Assembly: GCA_028023455.1 (NCBI GenBank)
Contig: JAQFVV010000056.1
Location: 436,001 to 500,000, forward strand
Length of the DNA stretch: 64,000 bases
Reading direction: 5' to 3'
From: Epiperipatus broadwayi
Taxonomy: Eukaryota > Onychophora > Udeonychophora > Euonychophora > Peripatidae
Part shown: positions 35,581-48,099 of the stretch, piece after piece
Layout: each line of letters begins with the position of its first letter
Numbering within the stretch: position 1 is the stretch's first letter
Translations under genes and position numbers: made by a program
The notes under the pieces: model-generated
The model's input: the letters and a program-made list of their open reading frames with translations, nothing else
Told to the model about the DNA's origin: nothing
Databases searched by the model: none

Positions 35581-38500
35581 TTGTTTGATCGCTTCCATCA
35601 GAGTTACTGCTGTTCTATCCTCAATGGCCATGATGAAACAAAAACTCACAATTATCTTTTTTATTTAATATTGTAATGTAGTTTTATTTTTTAGGATATA
35701 CATTTAAGTTTCTCAGAAGTTCTGGTATTCACATTATTTGATGAGATCGCAGGGTTTATTTAACAGAATTGTAAGGTTAAAAATTATTTCATACTCATGG
35801 CTTTGTGTTGCTGTTGCAGTGTCATGGCAAAGCTACCACTTTCCATTTTTTCACATAATGGGGCATTTTCATTTCATTGCATCATATAAAAGTTTCAGAA
35901 CTTGCAAATAAAATACCTGATTGCTACAAATAAATTATGAATGAACAATGCCACAGGACATGGGGAATTTAAATTCTTCCATTAAACCAGTCATTAACTT
36001 GCATTTTTTTTTTCAGAACAGCTTATTTCAAGCATTATGACTGTTTTCACTGCCATAAAAATTTACTATGGATGCAGTAAGATGTAATATAATATGTATT
36101 GTCTTAAAATGTTTTGTTTGGTTAAATAGAGTTATTAAATAAATTAGGTATTAAATATTTCTTATATTTATTATTTAAAAGATGCCCCATTATTTTATTC
36201 CCAATTTTAAAACTGCTTAATTAGGTAATATGTCAATTAGTTTGTTGTCTGACTTTATTTTGTTCAATGAAGTCCTTTTAAAAATGGGCATAAATACAAT
36301 GTGTAATTAGAAAATTGGTTGTTGAAAAAATTGTTGGTTGAGAGATTGTTATTAGTGGGTCTTTATTATTAAACAATATAAAGTTATATTACTATAATTT
36401 TAAATTATTTTTTTTAAAAAAAAAGTCAAAAGGATAAAGTTAATATTTAGTTCAACAATATGTGTGAATAAATCCATTAAATTTCCTATCGGTAAACTAT
36501 TCTGAAACTTAATTGAAATTCATTAGTAAGTTATGGAGCAAAAACTTATAGTCTTGTGTATGGGAGGATTAACGATGAAAAACCAAAGAGTTTATGGAAG
36601 TATGGTTTTGCCAATGATATATGAAAATTTAAATATTTGTTTGTGTGGAGTACTTCAAAATTATATACGATTATTAACTAAAGGTATGTTATAGATAATG
36701 ACAACATCTGTATTCGTAAAGTTAAAAACTTTTAAGACATTATTTTAATAGACATTATTGGAAGAGGTGGAAACATAATTTACCTGTGAATTCTAAAAGA
36801 CATTGGAGATGAATTATAAAATATATATCGTTCTTTCTATAATATTTACATCATTATCTATGAATGATTACAGTTTAATGTTTATCTTTAAAACGAATTT
36901 TATATTTGAAATTGTTAAGCAAGATAGTTTGAAGATAAATTATATAAAAGAAAAATATTGTTGCTAAAAATGCTATTTGAAATAAGCAAATGTTAAATAT
37001 GATTAATTACTATTTTAATTGCTGTATTTAAAAAAAAAAGAAGAAAAAATGGTTAATGGAAGAAAATATATTTTTATCAGGAATAAATAATCTTTTTAAT
37101 ATTTAAAAAAAAAAGAAATCTGAATTAATTTATTTGCCATATTATTGTGCTTCGTTGGAATATAAGTTTTTAAATGGAAAGACATCTGTTTATCCTGAAA
37201 TTACCTGCTTAATAAATATGAAGGTGAATGAAGCATCTATTACTGCCTAAGAAGTAGGATTTTACATGCACGGAGGGAATGGATTACCTACCTGAAATAA
37301 ATATTCTAAGTGATATTAAACAAATTATTGTTGTCCTGGAGAATATCTGCAGATAGAGTGTATAAATATATTTTAACAATAGGATGGATAATAGTTTTTA
37401 TGCTTTACCAGATTTTAAAAAAGTCCACAATTGCCTAGTGACGGTGCACCCCCCCCCCAACTTATTAGCATAATTGAGAAGAGAACAAATACGTAACTTT
37501 GAATTTTATTATTAGTTTTAATGTGTTTAATTTTTTTTTTTTAAAAAAAGATAAGAATATTAGAACATTAGAATTTAAACTTACTTTTAGATTATATTAG
37601 ATAAAATGCTTTAATAGGCATTTTGATTACCATAATCTTAATTTTAAAATAGGTTAATAATTTTTAAAACTTTGGAAACATTTTTTTTAAAAATATAATA
37701 TTTTATAATGAGCACTGTGTGAATGGAATTTATGCTTTTTTATATTATTATATAATTGGACCTATGCTGAAAGAATAAATGGATATACAGAAGTGTGAAT
37801 TAATAACACATACAGATTTTTTATTAAATGATATCTTATAAATAAAAATATGCATATATTTTTTCTTATATAATAAAGTTTGTTATAACTTTATTAATTA
37901 TCATAATTTTGTATGATTTTTGCTAAGTAAACAATATTATATTTATTTTAAATATATGAATATTAGTAGTATATTTTAATCAAAGTCATTTGTGTTTGTG
38001 GCTAAACTTAAGTGAGTGAAACCATTTCTTAAAATATTCATAGTTTGATGAATCAATATGTTAGCTTTATTTATTCTTGGGAATAATCGTTCAGTTTATT
38101 TTCCAATGTAGATTGTTTAAATCTATGTGGAATTCTAGATGATAGTGAACAGGGAAGTAGGAAATGAAATCCTATATATGTATACTTTTAGGGTAAGTCA
38201 AGTAGATAAGAAGTTTAGCGTATATTTTATTGAAGTAGATACTGGTCAGATACAGTTAACAAAGCCCTGTATTATTGTATGATATTTCCATGGTCAGTGT
38301 CGGATATTTGTATTTTGATGATATGTAAGTGCTAAAATAGAGCCGACATCATTTTCTATGTTATTAGACTAAGTCATACCTATTGCTTCACACTGCTTTC
38401 CATGTGGATTAGTGAGTTTATTTTATACTATTGAGTCATTACTCTAGTTATTTCTTCATATCCTATACATTATATCACTATCTTAATTTCATTAGTAATG

Positions 38501-38980
38501 CATCATGGAGTTTAGTATTCTGAAAGTACAATAATGAATAACTTAGAATGATGGTTTTGAAATAAATGGCAAGATAGGTTTTGAATTAAGTAGAAATACA
38601 AATGATCTTGAATGTTTAATGCTGATGATGAAAATGATAAAGGAATCATAACTATTCCTAATATATTTTCAAATGTTTTTTTTATATTTTTCAATTTTTC
38701 ATAAATCAATAATATTTTTGAAATAATGCATATTTTACAAAGAAACATCAGAATGAGGAATGTGGAGTATATTGTGAATGCTTATATATTTTATTTATAT
38801 ATTTTTTTTCGAACATGAAACATATAATAAAACTTAGAGTGGTACCAAGCAAATTATTTTATTACATTAACAAACATTGTTTTTGTGACTTTATATTTTA
38901 TTACCTTAGAATGAACATAAAAATATTTTTTGATTGATAAAAATATTATACAAAACATCTTATTTTATATTTACTGGAAA
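35581..38980. other. A+T-rich DNA, no recognised gene
   Basis: No supported coding region. A possible small exon on the plus strand (36017-36076) is listed under findings. A C9 tract lies at 37450. Confidence 0.4.
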
Positions 38981-38994
38981 TAAAGAAATAATAT

Positions 38995-39220
38995 CTCTTC
39001 CTCTTTCCTTCTTTATTTTTACTTTTCTAATATATAACATATGATAACCACTTTCCACTCTTTTTACACTTTAAAGCAAAATATATTTATTAATTTTACA
39101 GTTTTGACTATTCCTAGCAGTCTTTGTCAGATCGATGAAGACTGCTAGGAACAATCGAAACTGTAAAATTAATTAATATATTTTGCTTTAAAGTGTAAAA
39201 AGAGTGGAATGTGGTTATTA
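38995..39220. mobile_element. 226 bp foldback retro-insert with 14 bp target duplication
   Basis: Flanked by TAAAGAAATAATAT at 38981-38994 and 39221-39234. A ~50 bp unpaired pyrimidine-rich 5' segment is followed by a hairpin with arms of ~80 bp (39046-39124 and 39136-39220) differing at a few bases. The right arm contains CGATGA, a GACTG..CAATC stem and GAAAC-T-GTA; the left arm on the minus strand contains CTGACAA, GACT..AGTC and AAAAC-T-GTA. Both are decayed hammerhead-like cores. The architecture is the same as at 34148-34263. Confidence 0.75.
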
Positions 39221-39234
39221 TAAAGAAATAATAT

Positions 39235-42000
39235 TTTCTTATTCATTTAACTAGTAATAAACCTAATGTAATTTTGTAAAGTAAATGATAGAATTTGAAT
39301 ATTTATACATGATAAATATGCCTAAATAAAAGTTCATAAGCCGAAGTGAAGGCATACATACTGATGATTTTTTTATTGGTAATCTGTAACCTAATCTTTT
39401 CTTTTTGTTTAATTTTGTATATATTTTGTTTTAACTTTAGTATTATATTTGTTAGTTTTTTATAATAAATTGTAAATTTATTGTATAAAGTTGGTTTGTT
39501 AAATAGAATAAATTTGTTTAAGTTGTTTATAAAAACTTTTGTCAGTGTTATTATTGATCTATTCACTTCTTCAACATCCTGATCCATAGAACTCAAAATT
39601 GAACATATAACATATTTTGCACACATAAATAAAAATGGTTTATTTAAAATGATAATTATTATTCAGAATATGATAATAATATATCATATTATTTTCTAGT
39701 CATAATCTATTATTTAAATTGGTGCCATAAGATTAAATATATTTCCTATTGCCACATATTTTAGATTATCCCGTAACTTTTAATATGCCACATGATAAAT
39801 AAAAGAATTGGATTATTATTATCTTTATTATTATTAATTTTTGACCTGATTATTAAATAGTAAATATAGTGCAAATTATTAATTAAGTGTAGGAATAGTA
39901 TATTTTATTGTTATTATTATTATTGTTAAGGTGTAGTTGAGGATGACGTAAAATCCCTCATCATACTTGGATACAGGATATTATAAATTAAGTTAATGAT
40001 TTATTTAAAGAATCTGAGATGATTATATTTTATAACAGAGATTATAATTTGTCTGGTATATTAGATTATTTGTAATATTTTAAAGTCATAAGGATGCTAT
40101 AAATTTATATTATTATTTGGAATAAAAAAGTGAATAGTATTCTTTTGCCATTGAGATTATGTCCTTAGGGGGATGTTCTCAACAACTATACCTTTCACCA
40201 AATGTCTCGTGATTATTATAAGTATGTTATTTACTCATTTATTTATTTAATGGAACCATATATTATTAATTAATAAATTTTGAGCTAGCCTAATGATAGA
40301 AATTATCTTAAGATATTGTTAATACTTATTTCTTACTATATTAAGATCAGAGTTAAGCCGGAGCATTATTTCGTATTTTACTTGATCGATTGGTGAGGGT
40401 GCAATATATATATATATATATAAGCATTAAAAAATCAAACAAAAAATGATTACATTTGGAAAAATATTATGAAGTGGAATTGGATAGGGCATATAATTAG
40501 AGGCAGATATATTATAAAAGATGGAAGAGATTGTACATATATTTTTTTTTAAAAATAGAAATGGGAAAAAAAAAAGATTGACTTTCTGATAGAGCCAAAA
40601 ATTACATACATTTGGAAAATAGAGTCAAAATCAAAAAGGCTTAGAGAAAGTAGTCGGATTTGTATCACAGAACCTGATTTTTGATAATCAATCAATGGTG
40701 GCTACGGAGTTCAAATGAACAACTGACCACATAATTTATTAATCCTGCATTTAGAACTATATAATCTTTTGATGAATATATATGTATAAGCAGAAACGTT
40801 TAACAGCTACATATACGTTAGTAAAGCTTATGTAATGATAATGAAAATCACATTTAAGAATCTATTGAGAATTAGAATTCATCCTCTTTTTTTTTTTTTA
40901 CAAGCACTTATTTTTTATTCATTGCACTATGCACTTATAAAATTGCTGATATTGCTGAATTGACCTTTTATGCTTGATACTAGGAAAATAAATTACCTCT
41001 TCTGTTGACTACATTATCTAACTGGGAAAAAAAACAATTTGCTAACAAATCAAAATAATTAACAAATTAAAAGTAAGAGGGAAATAAAGAAAATTAACAA
41101 ATAATTAACAGGGCAAAGAGTAAGTAACAGAGACATTAATTTAAATAAATAAAATTTTTAATACAATATTAAAAAATAAAGATTTTAAGCTAGATAAAAA
41201 CGTGTGAGTGTGTACATTACAAACAAGATCAACTATTCAAAAATATGAGTTAAAATAATTACTAAATCTATTTACAGAAAAATAAATAAACAAGTAAATA
41301 CATAAAAAATGTTATATATGTATAAACAACACACAAAATGCAAAATATTTTGAATATATAACTCAGAAATGAATTTTTCAATTTAATAACATACAAAAAG
41401 GAGAGAAGAATACAATTTATTAGTAGCAATCATATGTTAATTCCTTATACTTTTCAAATTATTATACTTTGGCATATCTATAATAAAAAAAGAATATTTT
41501 TCTTTCATTCATTTATAAGAAAAAAGTTCTTTTTAAAGATATCATTCAAACTTGAATAATACGCTTACTTAGTTGAACAGAAAAAAAAAGGTTATTTTAT
41601 TTTGATTCATTATTAGCGAACTAAATTTATTTACATATCTTATTATTCAAAGATTAATAATAAAGAGATGAATTTAATATATATATTTTCCTTGTTTAGT
41701 AGTAGAATAAACTTTTATTAATATTAAAATTGTTAATTTCATTTACACATTAGTTTAACTACTATTAAAATATGAAGAAAATATTTTCAATGTGGTAACA
41801 CTTAGTAAATATGATTATTAAAAGAAAATTCATTTTAATATATTGCAATATTTTTCAATTTAAGTACAAATAAGGTCAAACAAAAAATTGTCAACTCATT
41901 CAAGAGATACAGGTTGATTGTTGTTGAAATTTTTCACACATAAAAAAGCCTCCCAAAATTAAAAGATAGTATAATAAGATGTCAAATAAATAGCCTAAAG
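39235..42000. other. A+T-rich DNA, no recognised gene
   Basis: A minus-strand 107-codon frame at 39303-39626 begins MCAKYVICSILSSMDQDVEE but is then Lys/Ile/Asn-rich. I recognise no family. Nothing else is supported. Confidence 0.4.
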
Positions 42001-42342
42001 ATTGAGTGCTTTACCATCATCATCATCATCAACCATTATCAATCCACTGCATGATGAAGATCTCTCCAAGTTCAATCCATCTTCTCTGATCTTTAGCTTT
42101 TCTTTGCCACATCACCCCTGCACACTTTCTTATTTTATCCATCTCACATGTGGTCTCTTTATGGGTCTTTTACAATCTCTTGAAATCCAGTTTAGGATTT
42201 CAATTATCCATCTATTATCATGTCTTCTAGCAATATGTCCAGCCCAACTCCACTTCAGTCTTTTAATTTTTTCAATGAAGGCAGTGACACCTGTTTGTTC
42301 TCTTACCCATATATTATGTTTTCAATCTCTTCTTGTTATTCA

Positions 42343-42759
42343 CTACATGCATCTCTCCATACTTCTTTGAGTGGTCTGAAGTCTCTGTATTGCTCTTTTA
42401 TTAGGTGTCCAAGTCTCAGATCCATAAGTAAGAACTGGTAAAACATATTTATTAAAAACCTTCCTTTTCAAACACATAGACATATTTCCTTTTAGTATCA
42501 AGTTATTCCTACCAAAAGCACTCCAACCAAGTTTAATTCTATGATTAATTTCATCCATTATGTTTCCATCTGTATTAATAATCTGACCAAAGTATTTGTA
42601 ACTGTTAACTTTTTCTAACTCATCATAATCAATCTTTATTTTTATATTTTGAGAAAATCCAATAAACATTACTTTAGTCTTTTTAACATTTATCTTTGGT
42701 TCTACTTTCATGTGATAACTCCTGCAACACTTCCTGCAACTCAAAAGCATTATTTGCAA
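42343..42759 (-). pseudogene. RTE reverse transcriptase, thumb and C-terminal part
   Basis: Contains INVKKTKVMFIGF, then YKYFGQIINTDGNIMDEINH, GWSAFGRN, KVFNKYVLPVLTYGSETWT and QRLQTTQRSMERCM. This is the typical order of the RTE-clade region after the catalytic box. Immediately upstream (42720-42780, other frame) the sequence translates LDFANNAFELQEV, where active relatives have FADD. Confidence 0.8.
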
Positions 42760-42944
42760 AATCTAAATGACTTAAATAATCTCCGTTTACTTTCACTCCT
42801 TTAGATTCCCATTTTAATCCACAAAATACTTCTTGCAGCACTGCTGTAAAAAGTTTTGGAGATATGGAGTCACACTGTCTTACACCTTTCTCAATGTTGA
42901 CTTACCTAGTATCATTATGTAATCTAATTGTTGCTGTTACATTT

Positions 42945-43184
42945 TTATAAATATTTTTTTAAAATATGACAATATCCTGGATCTATACCTTGATGATCCA
43001 ATGCTTTAATCACTGAAGAAATGTTTATAGAATCAAATGCCTTTTCATAATCTACAAATGCAAAGCATAATGGCAACTCATATTCATTTGTCCTTTCTAT
43101 AACTTCTCTCAATATGTGGATATAATCTACTGTACTAAAACCACTTTTAAATCCAGCTTGTTCTCTTGGTTGTTGAAAATCCAA
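42945..43184 (-). pseudogene. RTE reverse transcriptase, palm part
   Basis: QPREQAGFKSGFSTVDYIHI followed by FAFVDYEKAFDSINISSVIK. This holds the first catalytic Asp block (F-x-D-Y-x-K-A-F-D) and the 'QxGFRxGxSTxDxI' block that precedes it. Confidence 0.8.
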
Positions 43185-43283
43185 TGTTCTCTGTAGACGA
43201 GTTGTAATTATCTTGATAATTTTGTATAAAACTGATAAAAGGCTGATAGGTCTATAATTTCTAATATCTTCTTTATCACCTTT

Positions 43284-43976
43284 TTAAAATATTAATACTG
43301 CATTCTTCCAATCATCTCGTACATCTTTATCATTTAGACATTTGGTATATAACTTTGCTAAATTTTTTTCTATTTCTTCACCTGCTTCTTTTAATATATC
43401 AATTATAATTCCATCATTCCCTGGAGCCTTTCCTCTCTTCATACATTTAATTGCATGTCTCACTTCTTCATTTAAAATTCTGGGCAATTCAGAAGATGCA
43501 ATAGATATAGGAGGTGTTTGTTCTTTATTACTATATAATTCTTGATAAAAGTCTTCTACCCATTTTATGATGTCATCTCTTTTTTTAGTAATAATTCCAT
43601 CTTTTTTTTGTATTGCAGATATAAATTTCCTACCAATACCAAAATGTTGTTTTACACTTTTGAGACTTTTTTTCTCTTTTACAGCTTTCCTTGCTAGTTC
43701 ACAGTTATCCTTTCTTATATCATTTTTAATTCTTTTCCGCAGCACCATTTTACAAAATTCGAGATATTCAATCCTTTTTAATGCATCATTTTTATATATC
43801 TTCATATTCCTTCTTTTCTTCATAAATTCTCTAGTCTCAATAGAAATTTTATTAGTCAATTGCTGCTTCTTTCTACCAGCTATCTTTGTTGCAGTTTTTA
43901 AAAGTGTACGAGTTATTTTCATATTAATGTTACCATATTTGGGATTGTGTGTGTTTTTCATGTAGTCATTGTACAA
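43284..43976 (-). pseudogene. RTE linker and N-terminal reverse transcriptase part
   Basis: 230 codons. A basic linker (KKRRNMKIYKNDALKRIEYL) leads to RHAIKCMKRGKAPGNDGIII and LYTKCLNDKDVRDDWKNAVL, the first RT blocks (K-x-G-K-A-x-G-x-D and P-x-x-W-K). The endonuclease that should precede it is absent. Confidence 0.8.
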
Positions 43977-44020
43977 CTTATCTTTAACTTTATGTCCTTT
44001 TATGTATCTTTTTTTTCCTC

Positions 44021-46970
44021 AAATAAAATGGCAATAATCATTTTTGTTACCTGCCAGTGATGTTGCTGAAATATATATATGTGTGTGTGTGTGTGGAAAT
44101 AGGCTAATAAATTTTGGTACAAGAAGCAAATCTTAAAAAAATCCATCTTTTAAATTTATTTAAAAGGCTATTAGTAAATATTTAGAAGACTTAGGATGCA
44201 GATATTATATTTCCACATCTATGAAGGTTATATTTACATACAATTGCAATCTACATTCTCTTTTATAAGATATTTCTCCATTTAGTAGAAGAAGCATGTA
44301 CAACAATGTTACCCCCCCCAAAAAAAAAAAAAAATTACAATTTTTTTAAGTAACCCTTTATATATTGAGTTGGGACAGAACATACATGAGATAATACATA
44401 GCAGACTGTGTGAAGAACAAAGAATGCAATTTAGTTTTAAATAATAAAAAATAAAACAAAAACTAATTATAAAAGATATAATAATACAAGTATAATGATT
44501 ATTTACAAAATGTTAATTCCACTGTGAAATAAAAGCAATAATCAATATGAGTTTCTTTTAGAATACTTTTTCATGTCTGATTTAATGAAATATATTATGA
44601 AAAGAATTAAGCTAATACTTCACTATGCAGAACAAGGTAATACATATTTGTTTGAGGTTTTTTTTTTTTTATGTGTCAAAGGAGGAGTGTGGCTGAAATA
44701 ATATAGCTATGGGGCATTTCAAATATTTTATATTTATTAATGTATAAATATAAATGCTACAAATATTATATATGAGCAGGAAATTGTATGGTATGACTTG
44801 ATATGTGTCTGCATAGTTTAAGTTATAGATACATGTCTAATGATGGCTCTTACTTCAGCATAACAGAAATGACCTTTACTGAATTATTTCAGTTATCGGC
44901 AAATACTCATATAAACAATCCTTTCTTATTTTGGACTGATTTGTCATATAAAAGTGTAGCGCGATGAACGCTAACGGCAGCTGATTTGTTCAAATTTTGT
45001 TTTGTTTTTTAAATTGCACAGAACTGTAAAAATGATGTCAACAGAAATCTAGGCATTCATAGCTGCTTGAAAATCTCTTTGAAATGGTGTATCTTAAATT
45101 GAAATCAGATAAAACTTGAATTTTTATTAATATTTTTATTAATAGGTGCATTTAATTTTTTTATTTTCTGGGGATTTTATTAGTTTACACGAAGATGATA
45201 AAGACAGAAAATCATTATCAGCCTTATAAACTAATAAAATGGATTAAAAATACACTGATTACTCATATGTCAAGGCCTTCATTGCGATATAAATGTAATT
45301 GCAAAATATTTGTCATAAGTATAATTTTATTATTTGAATATTTTAAATTTTTTTATTATTATTTGACATAATTTATTAATTTGCTTGCACTGATATGTCT
45401 GTGTACTATATAAATTATATAATATGAAATCATTTATGCTCTTTATTATACAGTATACAAATTTGTATTCAAATATAACAGAAGTAGTTTTTGTACAGTG
45501 TAATTTTAGGTCTCTGATCCAAGTTTGAAGCAACCTTATTTTATAGACATAATGATTCTCAAAAGGTTTAATAATTTTTTAGTATGTTTATATTTTTATT
45601 AGCGTGTTTGCTCTTCAGGTCTGTGTTTGTGTAACAAGTAATTTATATATATATATATTATAGAGTAGTGCAGTGTAAATTTTAAGACTGATTATCATAT
45701 GTATAAAGCAATCACAAAATTTACTGGGCATAATACCATGTGAAAATATAAACACTTAAAACCAATAAAGAGAGATTTCAAATAGAGTATGTGTAATGGT
45801 AGCCAAAGTGGTTATGCATATACCACATGAAATTATATGCAGGCAAAGAATCAAACCTGATTCTTGCCTATGCCTTGCTATTCATGCTGTGGAGTCAATA
45901 GTTTTGTCACATCTTGCATCACATTATTTTCAAGTCTATAGCTATATGCAAATAAATTATATCTCTGAGGGACAATAAATATAACAAGATAGCATCACTG
46001 GTATTCATAAAGAATATAAACATCACTGATGTACAGAAAAAATATAAAATGAAGAGATGAATCTCATTTTATCAGTGATGTAGATAATAGCCTACAGTTG
46101 CTAGTTTTAGACAGACACAATGCAAATTGCTATGATGACAAATGCATATCCATCTTCTGGAAATGATTTGTTTTGTATCTTTTATTAAGATGATTTTTTT
46201 TCTTATAAACATCTTTGAGATTTGTTTACTTTTGGGGTACAAGATAAAAATGAAGAATTCTCATGCGACTAGTTTTGGAGATTCTGAAGCTATGAATTAT
46301 CTCAGGTAAGAAGTATTATATATGGTTTTAAGATAACATTGTGAGGAATACAAAGAAATTATCAATGAAGATGTAATTTAAACTTAGTTAGTGATAAAAT
46401 AGAAATTATGAACAAACAATAAAGTAATAATTATGTCGGATATTTAAATTTCTTTTTTTCCTTATTTTTTAAATAGTTATCACTATTTGTGTTAGACTTA
46501 TTGTTTTCCTTAGTTTTTCTAGTTTCTATCAGTGTAAATTTTTTCCCTCTAACATTATTAAAACTGAAGTTATTGTGAAAATTGTGTCTCAGGTCAGTTT
46601 TTAAAAAACTCAATATGATGCCTTGCAGAATCAACCAGTTATACAAGTCAACAAATGTAAAATACCATTTACAGAGGATGAAAAAAAAGTGAATAAAAGA
46701 TCTCCATATATCTTTTTTCAATTTCATTTATAAAGACCAAACCACTTATAAATGTGCCCCCCCCCCCACACACCCACACACACTAGCAAACAATTGTTTA
46801 AACCATAAAATAATCTAAGCCATTTACAAATTTGTTTTTAATATTTTTTTTAAATCCCTGTCTCTACAAAATTCTAATAAGAAAACAATAAAGAATAGAA
46901 ATATTTCATAGAGCATATACACACTTATCATTACTTTAGAAATCACACAACAACTTTCACATACAATTTA
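44021..46970. other. A+T-rich DNA, no recognised gene
   Basis: A (TG)n stretch lies at 44080-44095. A CpG-containing patch (GTAGCGCGATGAACGCTAAC, 44958) follows a TATAAAAG, but no first exon can be defined. A possible first coding exon at 46250-46305 is listed under findings. Confidence 0.4.
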
Positions 46971-46973
46971 ATC

Positions 46974-47010
46974 CTGATGAAGATGAATGAGGCTTCATTA
47001 GAATATTTTC
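46974..47010 (+). ncRNA. Decayed hammerhead-like core
   Basis: CTGATGA (46974-46980), a 5 bp hairpin ATGAA/TTCAT (46983-46987 with 46994-46998), then GAAT where GAAA is expected (47001-47004) and ATTTTC in place of a cleavage site. Probably inactive. Confidence 0.4.
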
Positions 47011-47140
47011 CAGCCCCTTCCAATTCATGTTATTCTGATTATGATAAATCCTCAATGTGTATTCTCAAAAATACATTTTAAGTTCATCTTTTTGAACTGC
47101 AAAAATCTTCAGTACAACATAGATAAATATAAAGTATAAA

Positions 47141-47197
47141 AATATATGCTGAAGAAGATGTCACTATTATAAGTGGCATGAAACTATTGCACAGATA
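47141..47197 (+). ncRNA. Hammerhead ribozyme motif with long stem II
   Basis: CTGAAGA (47148-47154) fits the CTGANGA core. Stem II ATGTCACT/AGTGGCAT (47157-47164 with 47171-47178) is 8 bp with one G-T pair. GAAAC is at 47179-47183. The cleavage triplet is GCA (47188-47190), one change from the permitted GTA. Stem I ATATATG (47141-47147) pairs with CAGATAT (47191-47197) at six of seven positions. Five elements in the right order make chance unlikely. Confidence 0.6.
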
Positions 47198-47255
47198 TAT
47201 ATTAAAACAAAATATCTGCAATGAATTCTATAATTTTCAATATCAGCCAGTGGAT

Positions 47256-47281
47256 GACTTGTGTGATCAAGTCGAAACGTC
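47256..47281 (+). ncRNA. Partial hammerhead-like core
   Basis: A 6 bp hairpin GACTTG/CAAGTC (47256-47261 with 47268-47273) leads directly into GAAAC-GTC (47274-47281). The upstream CTGANGA is not preserved (GTGGAT instead). Likely the remnant of a third hammerhead family. Confidence 0.35.
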
Positions 47282-47594
47282 GGTATATCAATATCTAAAT
47301 TTTTTAACATGGACAAACCTGCAAAATATGTCTTACATATATATATATATATAGTTAGACAACAATTATAGTTAGCTTTATGGCATGATTATCATCTTGA
47401 ATAGTATTAAAATTAACTGTGAATGTTGTTATTCAATACACCACTAAACATCACATGATCACCATCTCATGCTAGCACATAACTGTTAGTAAACAGGCAA
47501 AAACTCTCCATATAGTAGTGCCATCTTGTGCTAACCACAGTAATCAATGGATGCCAGAAGGCTTGTGCATAAAATCCCTATCTAGTGCCTACTC

Positions 47595-47653
47595 ATCCAA
47601 TATCCCCAGACTAGTTTCTAGCTTGTGGCCTTCATCAGTGAGGAGCCTTGGAT
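47595..47653 (-). ncRNA. Type I hammerhead ribozyme motif (minus strand)
   Basis: Minus-strand core CTGATGA (47638-47632), GAAAC (47618-47614) and GTC (47611-47609) are all intact. The inner stem I TCCTCA pairs with TGGGGA fully. The outer stem I ATCCAA (47653-47648) pairs with TTGGAT (47600-47595), with an internal loop between. Stem II is weak here (about 3 bp with a G-T pair). Confidence 0.75.
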
Positions 47654-48040
47654 CTGAGAGCACTGCACCTAGATCTTATGCAGCCCTTCAGCAGCCACCT
47701 TTTATCTCTACTTCACTACAAAACTATGAGAATGAAATTGAAAACACAATAATATTTTCAATCTAAGCTCAATAGCTTATATAATCATATGGGTCTGAAC
47801 TCAATTCAGCACCCATACATTTTGGTGACTTTGGCTCTTTAAAAACCATAGCCACCATTATCCTATTAGGCAGGATTGGTGTTAAACCACTAAACATCAC
47901 ATGATCACCATCTCATGCTAGCACATAACTGTTAGTAAACAGGCAAAAACTCTCCATATAGTAGTGCCACCTTGTGTTAACCAGAGTAATCAATGGATGC
48001 CAGAAGGCTTGTGCATAACATCCCAATCTAGTGCTCTCAG

Positions 48041-48099
48041 ATCCAAGGCTCCTCACTGATGAAGGCCACAAACCAGAAACTAGTCTGGGGATATTGGAT
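48041..48099 (+). ncRNA. Type I hammerhead ribozyme motif (plus strand)
   Basis: ATCCAA (48041-48046) and TCCTCA (48050-48055) pair with TTGGAT (48094-48099) and TGGGGA (48086-48091) without mismatch except a G-T pair. The core CTGATGA (48056-48062), GAAAC (48076-48080) and GTC (48083-48085) is intact. Stem II is reduced to GG/CC. Predicted cleavage is after 48085. Confidence 0.75.

Larger units (their letters stand above)
42015..44020 (-). mobile_element. 5'-truncated RTE-type non-LTR retrotransposon, decayed
   Basis: Minus-strand element covering the linker before reverse transcriptase through to the 3' end, which closes with a short (GAT)n run (CATCATCATCATCATCAACC at 42015-42034 on the plus strand). 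The endonuclease domain is missing. The frame is split into three main pieces by stops and frameshifts and the RT catalytic box is altered. The blocks are those of the RTE/BovB-like group. Confidence 0.8.

Noticed and set aside
42002-42441. Plus-strand open frames rich in serine and leucine
   Set aside because: They are antisense shadows of the minus-strand RTE reverse transcriptase, as are 43342-43545 and 43567-43965.
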